Source: Verrucomicrobiota bacterium (lineage in GTDB: Bacteria; Verrucomicrobiota; Verrucomicrobiia; Verrucomicrobiales; Akkermansiaceae). Taken from it: 64,000 nt of DNA. How positions within the stretch are numbered: the first letter of the stretch is position 1; every line of letters starts with the position of its first letter. The DNA is taken from the NCBI GenBank assembly GCA_017301995.1, contig JAFLEH010000009.1, positions 124,001 to 188,000 of the forward strand. The letters run 5' to 3'. The translations under genes and the position numbers were made by a program. The notes below the pieces were generated by a model. The model did not search any database. It was not told the DNA's origin and saw only the letters and a list, made by a program, of their open reading frames with translations. Positions 44,142 through 52,702 of the stretch are shown in pieces.

Positions 44142-44743
44142 ATGTTCGCCCGTCTGTTCGCTGCCATGCTGTTTCTCGCCGTCCGGACTCTGGGCGGTGC
44201 CGAATCGCCTGAGGCTATCGCCAAGGACATCATCGCGCCACTGATCGATCCGGCGAAGGTGGCAACCCTCAGGGTGATCGACCGGCAAACCCGAGGCTCT
44301 ACAAGGTGCTCTATTGGCTGGAGATGGCGCGGCTGGCTGGCGGAGACCCCAGAGTGGTCATCGACACGGCGCAGGCCAAGGCCGGTTATGCTGGAACCAA
44401 GATGGCGGCGGCCGACAAGGCGGCGATGCTCTGGGATCGGAAGAAACTCGACGAATTCGGGTGCCTGAATGCCGAGGGGATGGCGAAGCTCAGAAAGGGT
44501 GGGTCTCCCACGATCACAATGGGTCCGAATGTCGGCGACACGGTGGCGCTTGATCATGTTCTCCCTATCGCCGTGGTGCCGGAGCTCGCCGCCAGGTTCT
44601 ACAACCTAGAAGTGGTCCCGGACGACGCGAACCGTAAGAAATCGGCCAAGATCGGGAAACGGGAGGTCGATCTGGCGAAGCGATGGAATCGTGAAGGCTT
44701 GCTTTCGGGGGCAGGATTGCGCGCCACTGAGGCGGCTGAATAG
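44142..44743 (+). pseudogene. Secreted HNH-like protein gene with a single frameshift
   Basis: The first frame encodes a signal peptide (MFARLFAAMLFLAVRTLGGA) and IAKDIIAPLIDPAKVATLR; the +1-related frame continues from about 44283 with GDRPANPRLYKVLYWL and runs to 44743. The continuation contains TVALDHVLPIAVVPEL, a NLEVVPDDANRKKSAKIG block and a helical tail, matching an HNH-type core (DH, then N and K). Losing one G in the GGG run near 44285 explains the break. It may be a true inactivating mutation or a base-call error; if repaired the product would be about 200 residues. Confidence 0.65.
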
Positions 44744-45106
44744 ATGTCGACGCATGAACACTATGGGAGGCTGGATCTGGAGCCAATTGGCATTGTGTGG
44801 ACAGGGAGCAGGGCAAGATGCCGTGGAAGAGATGGAAGCGAAATATAGACTCTGACACGTGCTGCAGGCAAGAGTGACAGGTTGGGATTTGGTGAATATT
44901 GGAAATTTCTGCCATTCCCTTTCCTTTCAAATTCGGCAAAATGCAGTAGGATCGTCGGCTCGATGGCAAAAAATCCAAGCGTGCCCGGAACAACGAGTAG
45001 GTAAATTGCAAAAATTGGTTGAATTTTGACCGAAATTCAAACCGGAGAACAAAAATTTCACAAATGGGCTTGACTCACGTATCCATGAGTAGAAAATCAC
45101 TGCCCC
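44744..45106. other. No gene; transition into AT-rich island DNA
   Basis: Base composition shifts from GC-rich to AT-rich across this stretch. No RNA gene or repeat is recognised. A TTGACT at about 45070 followed by AT-rich sequence upstream of the 45107 gene may be part of the island operon's promoter. Confidence 0.4.
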
Positions 45107-45343
45107 GTGAGCCCTGAAGAATTCCAGCAAACCGTTCGATCCCTAGACCTTCTGTTTTCAGATGGAGTGGCTGTCTACGCTCGGCCTTCATTTGGAACCA
45201 TTCCAAAGGGCAGCGTTGATTCGGACGGAAACCGTTACATTTTCAGTGGCGAATGGCTCGAGGACGGTGATAGCGACGATGTGATACTTGGGACTGTTGT
45301 TGTTGATCCGGAAAACGGGATATACGAAATGAAAGAAGGATAG
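45107..45343 (+). CDS. Small acidic hypothetical protein, first gene of the SIR2 operon
   Basis: A 78-residue, strongly acidic protein from a GTG start, with predicted strands (VAVYARPSFGTI, VILGTVVVDPENGIYEM). No known family. It ends 15 bases before the 715-residue gene on the same strand and shares its AT-rich composition, so it is probably cotranscribed. A role as an inhibitor or sensor in the module is speculative. Confidence 0.5.
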   Translation: MSPEEFQQTVRSLDLLFSDGVAVYARPSFGTIPKGSVDSDGNRYIFSGEWLEDGDSDDVILGTVVVDPENGIYEMKEG

Positions 45344-45358
45344 ATACTGCGTAAATGA

Positions 45359-47506
45359 ATGAAAATTGTCTGCCTGAGAGCCTATCCTGCAGACATCATC
45401 GCCAGACAAAGGTGGATGATAGACATTTCATTATTGAACGAGTCAAGCGAGCCCCATCAAAGAGAATGCAGGGTTGATAGAAGTGGGCGCATAAGCCTGC
45501 TCTATCCCATAGCCCCGGCCTCATTCGCGCTTCCTGAATCTGGTAAGCCATATTGCTTGAATGTATTTGGTGCACTAAATCCCCTCCAGGCATACAAGGC
45601 GGTTTCTCTCACGAGCGCGCTTAACCGGAGTTCGGCGACATTGGGTGCAGGATCATTGGTAGTGTGGTCCTATGAACTTGATGGTGATTCCGATTGGAGC
45701 AGGCGCCTTCAAGAGGAACTTGAGGGCTGTTTGACGTTCGTTGAACGATGGGCTATCGATTCAGATGGCAGGATCGATGATATCCATTCAAAGAGCTTCG
45801 GTGAGCGGAAATCGATATTCAATTCAGATATATCCCAAAACCTATTTAACCATCGTTCTAAGACAACAATTGATGAAGCCGGATATCACGTAGGGCGGCT
45901 GCGGTCTTATGCAGGGTGGTATTATCCTGAACTCTCAAAGGAACTTGAGTTGATTCAAATCAAGTTGAACTCAACCGTTGAGTGTATAAGTAAATTACGT
46001 TCAGAATCGCTTGGATCTGTGGATGTAACCACCCAGGAGATAGAGCCACTCAATATTGATAGCGTAAAGAACAGACAAAATGGTATTGTGTGTGGGGGCT
46101 GCGCCGACGACGGGTCGATGCATCTGCAACGCCGCTGCGATGCTGACATTCATCTATCCTCATTAATTGAACTCACTTCAGGTCTGGCATACGCTAGTTC
46201 ACAAGCATTGTCTGGAATCACGTCTGTTTTCGAGAATCCGGGACTGATATTCCCCCACACCCTATTAGGGGCGGCAACTGCGTGGCGATCGATCAATGGA
46301 GCATACCAGGAAATCTTCTCTGTTTTACGTAAAGTAAACTTTCCAGAGATTGTGAGAGAGCGTCTTACCGGGGAGCGGCCAGGGCAGACAGTTTCGAATC
46401 CAACGCTTGCGCCGCGAGTTGTACATTTTAGTGGAAGGCATGGATTTGGTGAGACAGAAACTGCCATCACTTATCCAACACAGGCACTCTCTCACTGCAT
46501 TTCGTCAAACTGGACGCTTACAACGGTAACTCACGAGGCGCTCCACAGCGAGGTTAGACTTCTTCTTTCAGCGATTTTTACTTTCCGGGTTCAAGGGCGA
46601 ATCCTAACGTTTTCAGAAAGTCTGTTGGAGGTAGCTGGGCGATACTTACGGAAGATTGCGCCTCTAAAGGGCACGCAGGCATTCAAGAAGATTGGTGAAC
46701 TTGAATGTCCTCAAGAACGAATAGCATTTGAGATCCTTTGGCAGGGATTAGCATTCGCCGAAGCGTACGCCAAGGCTGCAAGCCGAGTCGCGCGGCGACC
46801 AGGAGAGACACCAGAACAATTTGATCCGGTATTACCGAAAAATCCGGTCAGGTTTTTGCATCGCCTCAAAACAGCTCTGAAAGTATTTGAGGAGTTTTTT
46901 GTTCATACCCTCGATTTGGAGTATTTCTACGGAGGGGACACCGAACTGTTCTCGAAGTCGATTTGGTCAAGTTGGAGCATGGTTCCGAGCGTAGCATCCA
47001 ATTTCGACTTGTATTTGCTGCGGACATTGGTGGTAGTTGGTGGAGTGTATTCCGGTCCGTTTTATGATCGTTTGAAGTTGGCTAAGCGTGACCTTAAGAA
47101 GGCTCTTGGGGAATTGATCAAAATTCAGCCGTCAAACGACGTTCTTAAGCATGCGCTAAATATACTTGACATTGAGCAGGGTCCTGAAAAGACGTGGATT
47201 GATCGTCTGTTTCCAGAATCATGTAGGTTTGTTGATTTGGTTAGGAGAGACTTGGTTTCCGAAGATTTGGTAAGTGCATTCAACATCAATGGAGATGGCA
47301 TTAAGGATGAAGACGTGTCACTGGGTGAGTTTTTGTCGGTTCCACCAAATAGCATTTTAGGTCTTCTTCGATTTAATAAAAACTCGGAACTAACAAACGG
47401 TGGAGTCCGAAGAGACCGCGTATCGGAGCTGAGAGACTCAGCTTGGCTGCTTCTTGCTGCTGCGAGTTCAAAACAAAACCATATATACAAAAGTGAAGAT
47501 ACATGA
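45359..47506 (+). CDS. 715-residue protein with HEALH motif, putative defence component
   Basis: The core of the AT-rich operon. Residues 392-396 read HEALH, the HExxH signature of zinc metallopeptidases, within a predicted helix (TTVTHEALHSEVRLLLSAI). A CGGC at residues 245-248 with a later Cys could bind metal. The N-terminal 230 residues are mixed alpha/beta; the C-terminal 300 are mainly helical with many aromatics. I recognise no named family. It is followed by two overlapping genes ending in a SIR2 protein, which suggests a sensor or protease partner for an NAD-consuming effector. AT-rich codon use unlike the rest of the window points to horizontal transfer. Start ATG 45359; another ATG lies at 45355 in a different frame. 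Confidence 0.6.
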   Translation: MKIVCLRAYPADIIARQRWMIDISLLNESSEPHQRECRVDRSGRISLLYPIAPASFALPESGKPYCLNVFGALNPLQAYKAVSLTSALNRSSATLGAGSLVVWSYELDGDSDWSRRLQEELEGCLTFVERWAIDSDGRIDDIHSKSFGERKSIFNSDISQNLFNHRSKTTIDEAGYHVGRLRSYAGWYYPELSKELELIQIKLNSTVECISKLRSESLGSVDVTTQEIEPLNIDSVKNRQNGIVCGGCADDGSMHLQRRCDADIHLSSLIELTSGLAYASSQALSGITSVFENPGLIFPHTLLGAATAWRSINGAYQEIFSVLRKVNFPEIVRERLTGERPGQTVSNPTLAPRVVHFSGRHGFGETETAITYPTQALSHCISSNWTLTTVTHEALHSEVRLLLSAIFTFRVQGRILTFSESLLEVAGRYLRKIAPLKGTQAFKKIGELECPQERIAFEILWQGLAFAEAYAKAASRVARRPGETPEQFDPVLPKNPVRFLHRLKTALKVFEEFFVHTLDLEYFYGGDTELFSKSIWSSWSMVPSVASNFDLYLLRTLVVVGGVYSGPFYDRLKLAKRDLKKALGELIKIQPSNDVLKHALNILDIEQGPEKTWIDRLFPESCRFVDLVRRDLVSEDLVSAFNINGDGIKDEDVSLGEFLSVPPNSILGLLRFNKNSELTNGGVRRDRVSELRDSAWLLLAAASSKQNHIYKSEDT

Positions 47507-48368
47507 TAGACCATGGCCATGCGTGGTGCTAAGAACACGTCGAGGCACAAGGACGCTATTGTCAGCTTTGGATCAGGTATGCACGTTTCCTTTGGATCTG
47601 ATTGGTCCAGAAGGAAGAAGTTTTACAAGGAAATCGCTTTGTTATTACGAGAGCAAGCACATTGGATTCAGAGTCCCCGCTGGCCTTCAATTAGCAGACA
47701 TCGAATTCAGGGATAGAATTCCGCCAATTTGCCGTGAAGTTGATGATTTGACACTAATTGGTTACCCGATCTACTATCATAGGACAAAAGTTTCAGGCGA
47801 AACGTGCCTTGCGATAACTGCTCCATACCTCAGGGTGCTCGGCCAATTGGTACGGGACCTACGCTTTAAGGTTTCGTTCGAATTTTTGACATTACATGGA
47901 GGAGATTTTGCCAAATTTCTCGAAAAGACGTTTGGCGGCGAGTCTCAAAATTCGACATTTGTAACGCTTGGCGAATTCGTAAATGTTTCGATTCGGGTCA
48001 AGTCTGCAGTGCTCCCCCTGAAAGTTGCTGCCGAACATGCAAATGAATTGGAGCTTCGTCGGGTTGTTCTGACTGGAGAGAATATCTTCCGAACAAAACT
48101 GTACCAGCGCCTTCGGAGTGGTAAGGCGGATGGAAATAAGTATGAACTATCTGGAGCGAGGGTAACACTTTTATACAGTGATGATTTGGGAAAGGGAGTA
48201 GCTACAACAATTGCCCAACATGGAGCATTTGCATTTAGACCTGGTTTAGGAGGTGAGAATATGGAGCAATTTAGCAGGCTTATGGAGTTTCTATCCACAC
48301 AAGAAATTGTTGAATTCGGGAAGAACGATCCATTAGACTATCTACTGGAGGATTTGCCAAATGAGTAA
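47463..48368 (+). CDS. Unknown protein between the HEALH and SIR2 genes
   Basis: About 290-302 residues, strand-rich (YPIYYHRTKVSG, LGEFVNVSIRVKSAVLPL), ending in an acidic tail. No family recognised. There is no in-frame ATG: a GTG at 47493 (VKIHDRPWPCVVL) overlaps the previous stop by 14 bases and is favoured; TTG 47454 is the alternative, and the coordinate given lies between them. Its stop overlaps the SIR2 start by eight bases, so translation of the two is coupled. Context suggests a specificity or adaptor subunit. Confidence 0.55.
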   Translation, partial: RVQNKTIYTKVKIHDRPWPCVVLRTRRGTRTLLSALDQVCTFPLDLIGPEGRSFTRKSLCYYESKHIGFRVPAGLQLADIEFRDRIPPICREVDDLTLIGYPIYYHRTKVSGETCLAITAPYLRVLGQLVRDLRFKVSFEFLTLHGGDFAKFLEKTFGGESQNSTFVTLGEFVNVSIRVKSAVLPLKVAAEHANELELRRVVLTGENIFRTKLYQRLRSGKADGNKYELSGARVTLLYSDDLGKGVATTIAQHGAFAFRPGLGGENMEQFSRLMEFLSTQEIVEFGKNDPLDYLLEDLPNE

Positions 48369-49371
48369 AGATTCAATAAGATTTTGTCAAGATCATCAGG
48401 ATGAAGCCTGGCTTGATTTGAGTTCGGAGTTACGTAAGCAGGCGATCTGTTTGATGGTCGGATCTGGTGTCTCGGCAGGGTTTGGCCTTCCGTGTTGGTC
48501 TGTGCTTGCCTATCGCGTTGCCAATAGAGTGAATGAGGAGTTAAATCTTTGCGGAACTGATCAAATTCCCGTAGATGATTTGCTCAAAGGAGTAACTACA
48601 GAGACATTGTTACGGAGGATGCTCCGCTCTAGGACTCGTTTGAACAACAACGATTTGTTTGATCGAATCGTAGCAGAGTGTCTGTATTGTGATATGATTG
48701 ACCCATCTGATCCTAATATGAGTGGTCCGTCTGTTATTAATACGAGCGCTACTTTGCGGTCGCTAGGTTTGATGGTTAGTGGTTCAAAGCGCGGCAGGAT
48801 TAGCGAAATTGTGAGCTTCAACTTTGACTGCATATTTGAGTGGTATTTGATGCAACATGGATTTGTCGTGGCTAGTTACAGAAGCTGGCCAAGCGAATAT
48901 ATAGATGCTGATGTTCGATTATACCATCCACACGGGTATGCTCCATTCCCATGGAGTTTTGATTATGGTGTGAGAAGTGAAGTGCTTGCGTTCGATGAAG
49001 ATACGGTGCATCGCGTGGCTGTTGATCCATCCAATAATTGGAAGCACTTATATCGCTACCTTTTTTGTACGCGAAAGATATTTGCGGTCGGGCTTTCAGG
49101 GAAGGATCCGATTGTTAATTTGATGGTGCGTGAAGCTAGCATTATCCGAGACCTTGCTGGAGAGGATGCTGCTCCAATTGGTTATTGGTGTCAGCGTCTT
49201 CCCAAAGGGGCGGCAGATGATGAGTACACAGTTGAGGAGTGGGAAGATTGGAAGGCATCTCTAAATAGCGCCGGGATGGTTTTGCTGGAGTATTCTGAGC
49301 ACACCGACTTAGCAGCCAAACTGGTGGACGTTGTCAAGAATGCGGCTGGTGACATGCAGCAAGGGGGGTGA
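48361..49371 (+). CDS. SIR2-domain protein, probable NAD-depleting effector
   Basis: A 336-residue protein with the SIR2 nucleotide-binding pattern: LMVGSGVSAGFGLPCW (Gly34-x-Gly36 loop), VSFNFDCIFEW (Asn154, Asp156), LYHPHGY with the catalytic-type His191, and VGLSGKDP. In bacterial defence, SIR2 proteins of this type (in Thoeris-like, DSR and SIR2-HerA systems) hydrolyse NAD and stop cell growth on phage infection. There is no zinc-binding Cys module as in sirtuin deacetylases, supporting the NADase class. It ends the operon with the 45359 and 47463 genes. The arrangement is not one I can match to a named system. Confidence 0.75.
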   Translation: MSKDSIRFCQDHQDEAWLDLSSELRKQAICLMVGSGVSAGFGLPCWSVLAYRVANRVNEELNLCGTDQIPVDDLLKGVTTETLLRRMLRSRTRLNNNDLFDRIVAECLYCDMIDPSDPNMSGPSVINTSATLRSLGLMVSGSKRGRISEIVSFNFDCIFEWYLMQHGFVVASYRSWPSEYIDADVRLYHPHGYAPFPWSFDYGVRSEVLAFDEDTVHRVAVDPSNNWKHLYRYLFCTRKIFAVGLSGKDPIVNLMVREASIIRDLAGEDAAPIGYWCQRLPKGAADDEYTVEEWEDWKASLNSAGMVLLEYSEHTDLAAKLVDVVKNAAGDMQQGG

Positions 49372-49535
49372 TGTCTGGTTCGTGAAACATCGAGTTTTTT
49401 GGCATGTGAACATCTGTTGTTTCAATAAATTCCAAACATCACGATTGTCGCCTATCCATGTCTTGGGTCTGAGTGTTCATTTTGTATAAGGGGACCACTC
49501 CCCGAGATTTCACCCAAATTCCGGCTCGGTTTGCA

Positions 49536-49549
49536 TGTTCGTATGAACA
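49536..49549 (+). promoter_or_regulatory. Perfect verrucomicrobial LexA (SOS) box
   Basis: TGTTC-GTAT-GAACA, an exact match to the TGTTC-N4-GAACA motif known for LexA in Verrucomicrobia, extended by one matching pair on each side further out (GCATGTTC/GAACATGC). It lies at the 5' end of the ParB-like relic, with the relic's ATG inside the box, and 165 bases after the SIR2 gene. Confidence 0.6.
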
Positions 49550-49800
49550 TGCCAACCGACACCGAAACCACCCCGGAAATCCGTTGCAGCCACCGGGAAC
49601 TGCGAGACCCGGCGACACTTGTCGCCCATCCGAGAAACCCCAACCGCCACGGCCTGCCGCAGGTCGACATGCTGGCGCGGATCATCGGCCATCAGGGATG
49701 GCGCAATCCGATTGTGCTCTCCGCCCGGTCCTGATTCGTGGTGGCCGGCCACGGCCGCCTCGCCGCGGCGCTGCAGCTCGGGCTGCGGTCGGTGCCGGCA
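49543..49800 (+). pseudogene. ParB-like N-terminal domain relic
   Basis: Reads VAHPRNPNRHGLPQVDMLAR and HQGWRNPIVLSARS, then an in-frame TGA (49732-49734), then continues as FVVAGHGRLAAALQLGLRSV in the same frame. Together these form the classic ParB/Srx fold of phage-type ParB-methyltransferase fusions. Similarity stops near 49800 and no methyltransferase follows; a matching C-terminal relic lies 5.5 kb upstream at 43700-44125. Confidence 0.75.
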
Positions 49801-49895
49801 GCCAGGTCCCGTGTGCCGAAGCCAATTGCCCCGGTCCGTTCCCGGATTGTATTTCCCCGCTTGCGCCGTCCGGATTCGGGGGTAATGTCCGGCCG

Positions 49896-50435
49896 ATGAA
49901 ATCCCCCGTCCTTTTTGCCGCCGCGCTGGTTGCCGCGCCGGTGCATGCCGCCGATCTAACCACCATTCCGTTCAAGACCCTCGCCGGCAAGGAGACCTCG
50001 CTGGCCGACTTCAAGGGCAAGGTGGTGCTGGTGGTCAACACCGCCTCGAAATGCGGACTCACGCCGCAGTATGAGGCGCTGGAGGCCGTCCATAAGAAAT
50101 TCGCGGCGCAGGGCTTTACGGTGATCGCGTTTCCCTGCAACGACTTCGGCGCCCAAGAGCCCGGAACCGCCGAGGAAATCCGCGAGTTCTGCCAGACGAA
50201 GTACTCGGTCAGTTTCCCGCTGATGGAAAAAATCCACGTGAAAGGCGCCGAGCGTCACCCGCTCTACACCGCGCTCACCGGCAAGGACGGGGTGTTCCCC
50301 GGTGACGTGAAATGGAATTTCGGGAAATTTCTCATCGGCAAGGACGGCAAGGCCATCGCCCGGTTCGAGCCGACCGAGAAGCCCGATTCGGAAGCCGTGA
50401 CCACCGCGATCGAAAAAGCGCTGGCCGCGCCGTGA
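49896..50435 (+). CDS. Exported glutathione peroxidase-family protein
   Basis: Thiol peroxidase reducing hydroperoxides, probably with thioredoxin-like donors. The 179-residue protein has a signal peptide (MKSPVLFAAALVAAPVHAAD), the peroxidatic Cys in VNTASKCGLTPQY, the Gln of the active site in FGAQEPG and the Trp/Asn in VKWNFGKF. A Cys is present where selenocysteine occurs in animal enzymes. Periplasmic location is expected. Confidence 0.92.
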   Translation: MKSPVLFAAALVAAPVHAADLTTIPFKTLAGKETSLADFKGKVVLVVNTASKCGLTPQYEALEAVHKKFAAQGFTVIAFPCNDFGAQEPGTAEEIREFCQTKYSVSFPLMEKIHVKGAERHPLYTALTGKDGVFPGDVKWNFGKFLIGKDGKAIARFEPTEKPDSEAVTTAIEKALAAP

Positions 50436-51057
50436 GCCGCTGGATTTGGCTGCCCCTGAATTTCGAAGCTGAGAGTTGGCATGTGATCCCATTCAACCGC
50501 CGAAGCCGCTGTAGTCCGAGAAACCGCGAATGAACGCGAATGGACGCGAATACGGAATTGAAAATGAATGCGTTCTGACAGCCGGGCCGTTCACCTGATG
50601 GGATGACCATCCGATCGCAAAATACTCAGCGAACTCAGCGGTTTCCAGCGCTTCAGCGGTAAACCGGGCTTCCGAACAACCCTTGGACTTCGGATATTGG
50701 GTTGAAGCCGAAATCGGAAGTTGGAATGACTCGTGCATCCATTATTGCCACTGAGGGACTGAAAATCACTGATTCCACTGAGGTGATTTTTGATAGGGGG
50801 GCGTTCCCTTTCATCAACCGGTGCTTCCCCATCTTTCTCCCAATAATCAGTTTTCTCAGTGGTTCTCAGTCTCTCAGTGGCAGATCGAGCGTCCAAACTA
50901 CCCTTGAACCTCGGATTTAGAACTGAAACGAACAAGCCGCCGCGATGTGGCTGAGGCGTGCCGCTGCGGGCCGTTTCCGGTGCGTTACGCGCCGGAAACC
51001 GTCGGAAACGGATTGCGGGTTTGACGGATGCGCGGAATCCGGCAAAAACAGCCGCGC
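50436..51057. repeat. Non-coding stretch with dispersed repeats related to 2.7-3.0 kb
   Basis: Contains a CCGCGAATGAACGCGAATGG block (50520-50545), two copies of the CAGTGG-to-CGGATTT segment (50640-50700 and 50860-50920) and CACTGA-rich text. All have counterparts at 2640-3005. No gene is supported; the promoter of ilvA may lie at the far end but no clear boxes are visible. Confidence 0.65.
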
Positions 51058-52605
51058 ATGGATCGCGAGGCATTGCCATTGGACCGTCGGCTGCGACAGG
51101 AAATCCTGTTTGCCCGGGAGCGGGTGTATCGTTTCGGCACGGCGACTCCGCTGGAGCGGCTGGTGTTGCCCGGTCCGGGACCGGAGATTTGGGTGAAACG
51201 CGAGGACCTGTCCGCGGTCAAGGCCTACAAGTGGCGCGGCGCCTGCAACCGGATGGCCACTCTAACCAGCGACGAGGCCGCGCGCGGCGTGGTCACCGCC
51301 TCGGCCGGCAACCACGCCCAGGGAGTCGCCCTGGCGGCCCGCACGCTGGGCATCCGCGCCCGGATCTACATGCCGCGATCCACGCCCCGGATCAAACAGG
51401 CCGCGGTGCGCCACCACGGCGGCGATTCCGTTAGCATCCACCTGGCGGGCGACACCTATGACGATGCGGTCGCCGCCGCGCGCCATGATGAAGCGGAAAC
51501 CGGCGCGGTGTATATCCATGCCTATGACGACCTGCGGGTGATGGCCGGCCAGGGCACGCTGGCCGATGAAGTGGTTCTATCCGGAAAGGGGCCGTTCGAC
51601 GCCGCGTTTCTCCAGATCGGCGGAGGCGGGATGGCGGCCGGGGTTTCCGCATGGTTGCGGACCCATTGGCCGGAGATCCGTCTGATAGGCGTGGAGGGCG
51701 TCGGCCAGGCGTGCATGAAGGCCGCTCTAACCGCCGGATCCCCGGTGTCGCTCGACCACCTCGATCTGTTCTGCGACGGCACGGCCGTGCGCAAGGCCGG
51801 CGATCTGCCGTTCCGGATCTGCAAGGACACGCTCGACGGCATCGAAACGGTGACCAACACGCAGGTCAGCCAGGCGATCCGCACGTTGTGGGAAGGACTC
51901 CGCTGTGTGGCCGAACCCGCCGGCGCCATGGGGCTCGCGGCGGTGATGAAACAGCGTGAGGCGCTCGACGGCAAACGCGTGCTGGTGATCCTCTGCGGCG
52001 CCAACATCGACTTTCTCCAGCTCGGCGTGATCGCGCAATCGCTCGACTCCGCGGGCTCCGCCAGCCGGATCCTGCGGGTGCGCATCCCGGAACATCCGGG
52101 CACCATGGTCCGCCTGTTGGACTCGGCTTTCGACGGTCTCAACATCAGCGATTTTCAATACGGAAAAACCGATGCCGAGGACGCGTGGCCGGTCTTCACC
52201 CTCGGTGCCGACGACCCGGCGCGGCTCGACGAACTGCCCGCGCGGCTCGCGGCGGGCGGCTACGATTGGGAGGAACTAACCGACGCGCCGGACATCCGTT
52301 TCCGCGCGATTCCGCTGCGCGGCGACCTTCTGCAACACCCGGCGTTTCTCCGGCTCGATTTTTACGAACGTCCGGGAGCCTTGCACGATTTCCTTGCCCG
52401 GCGCGTCACCGGCCGGACCAATCTCTGTTATTTCAACTACCGTCAGTCCGGCGAACGGATCGGCCGCGCGCTGATCGGCCTGGATTTTCCCACTCCGGAG
52501 GAACGCGACGCGCTGCTCGCCACCATTCCGGCCAGTCACGGAGAGGGTTACCGCGCCTGCGAACCGCTCGACTCCGCGGCCCAGCGGAGGTTGTTAGGAA
52601 AATGA
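51058..52605 (+). CDS. ilvA: Threonine ammonia-lyase, biosynthetic
   Basis: PLP enzyme converting threonine to 2-oxobutanoate, the first step to isoleucine. The 515-residue length and two C-terminal ACT-like domains (from about residue 330, SRILRVRIPEHPGTM and PAFLRLDFYERPGALH) mark the allosteric, biosynthetic type. The PLP Lys is in VKAYKWRGAC, with ASAGNHAQGVA and the phosphate loop GGGGMAAGV. Start ATG 51058 (MDREALPLDRRL); ten more residues are possible upstream. No other ilv genes are adjacent. Confidence 0.95.
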   Translation: MDREALPLDRRLRQEILFARERVYRFGTATPLERLVLPGPGPEIWVKREDLSAVKAYKWRGACNRMATLTSDEAARGVVTASAGNHAQGVALAARTLGIRARIYMPRSTPRIKQAAVRHHGGDSVSIHLAGDTYDDAVAAARHDEAETGAVYIHAYDDLRVMAGQGTLADEVVLSGKGPFDAAFLQIGGGGMAAGVSAWLRTHWPEIRLIGVEGVGQACMKAALTAGSPVSLDHLDLFCDGTAVRKAGDLPFRICKDTLDGIETVTNTQVSQAIRTLWEGLRCVAEPAGAMGLAAVMKQREALDGKRVLVILCGANIDFLQLGVIAQSLDSAGSASRILRVRIPEHPGTMVRLLDSAFDGLNISDFQYGKTDAEDAWPVFTLGADDPARLDELPARLAAGGYDWEELTDAPDIRFRAIPLRGDLLQHPAFLRLDFYERPGALHDFLARRVTGRTNLCYFNYRQSGERIGRALIGLDFPTPEERDALLATIPASHGEGYRACEPLDSAAQRRLLGK

Positions 52606-52702
52606 CCGTCCCGGCCGCCGGGAAAATGTCCCGAACCCGTGCTGGATTCCGCGCCGCCGGAGTGCTAGCGTCCCGCCATGCGCCGCCGCGCGCATCCGAG
52701 CC

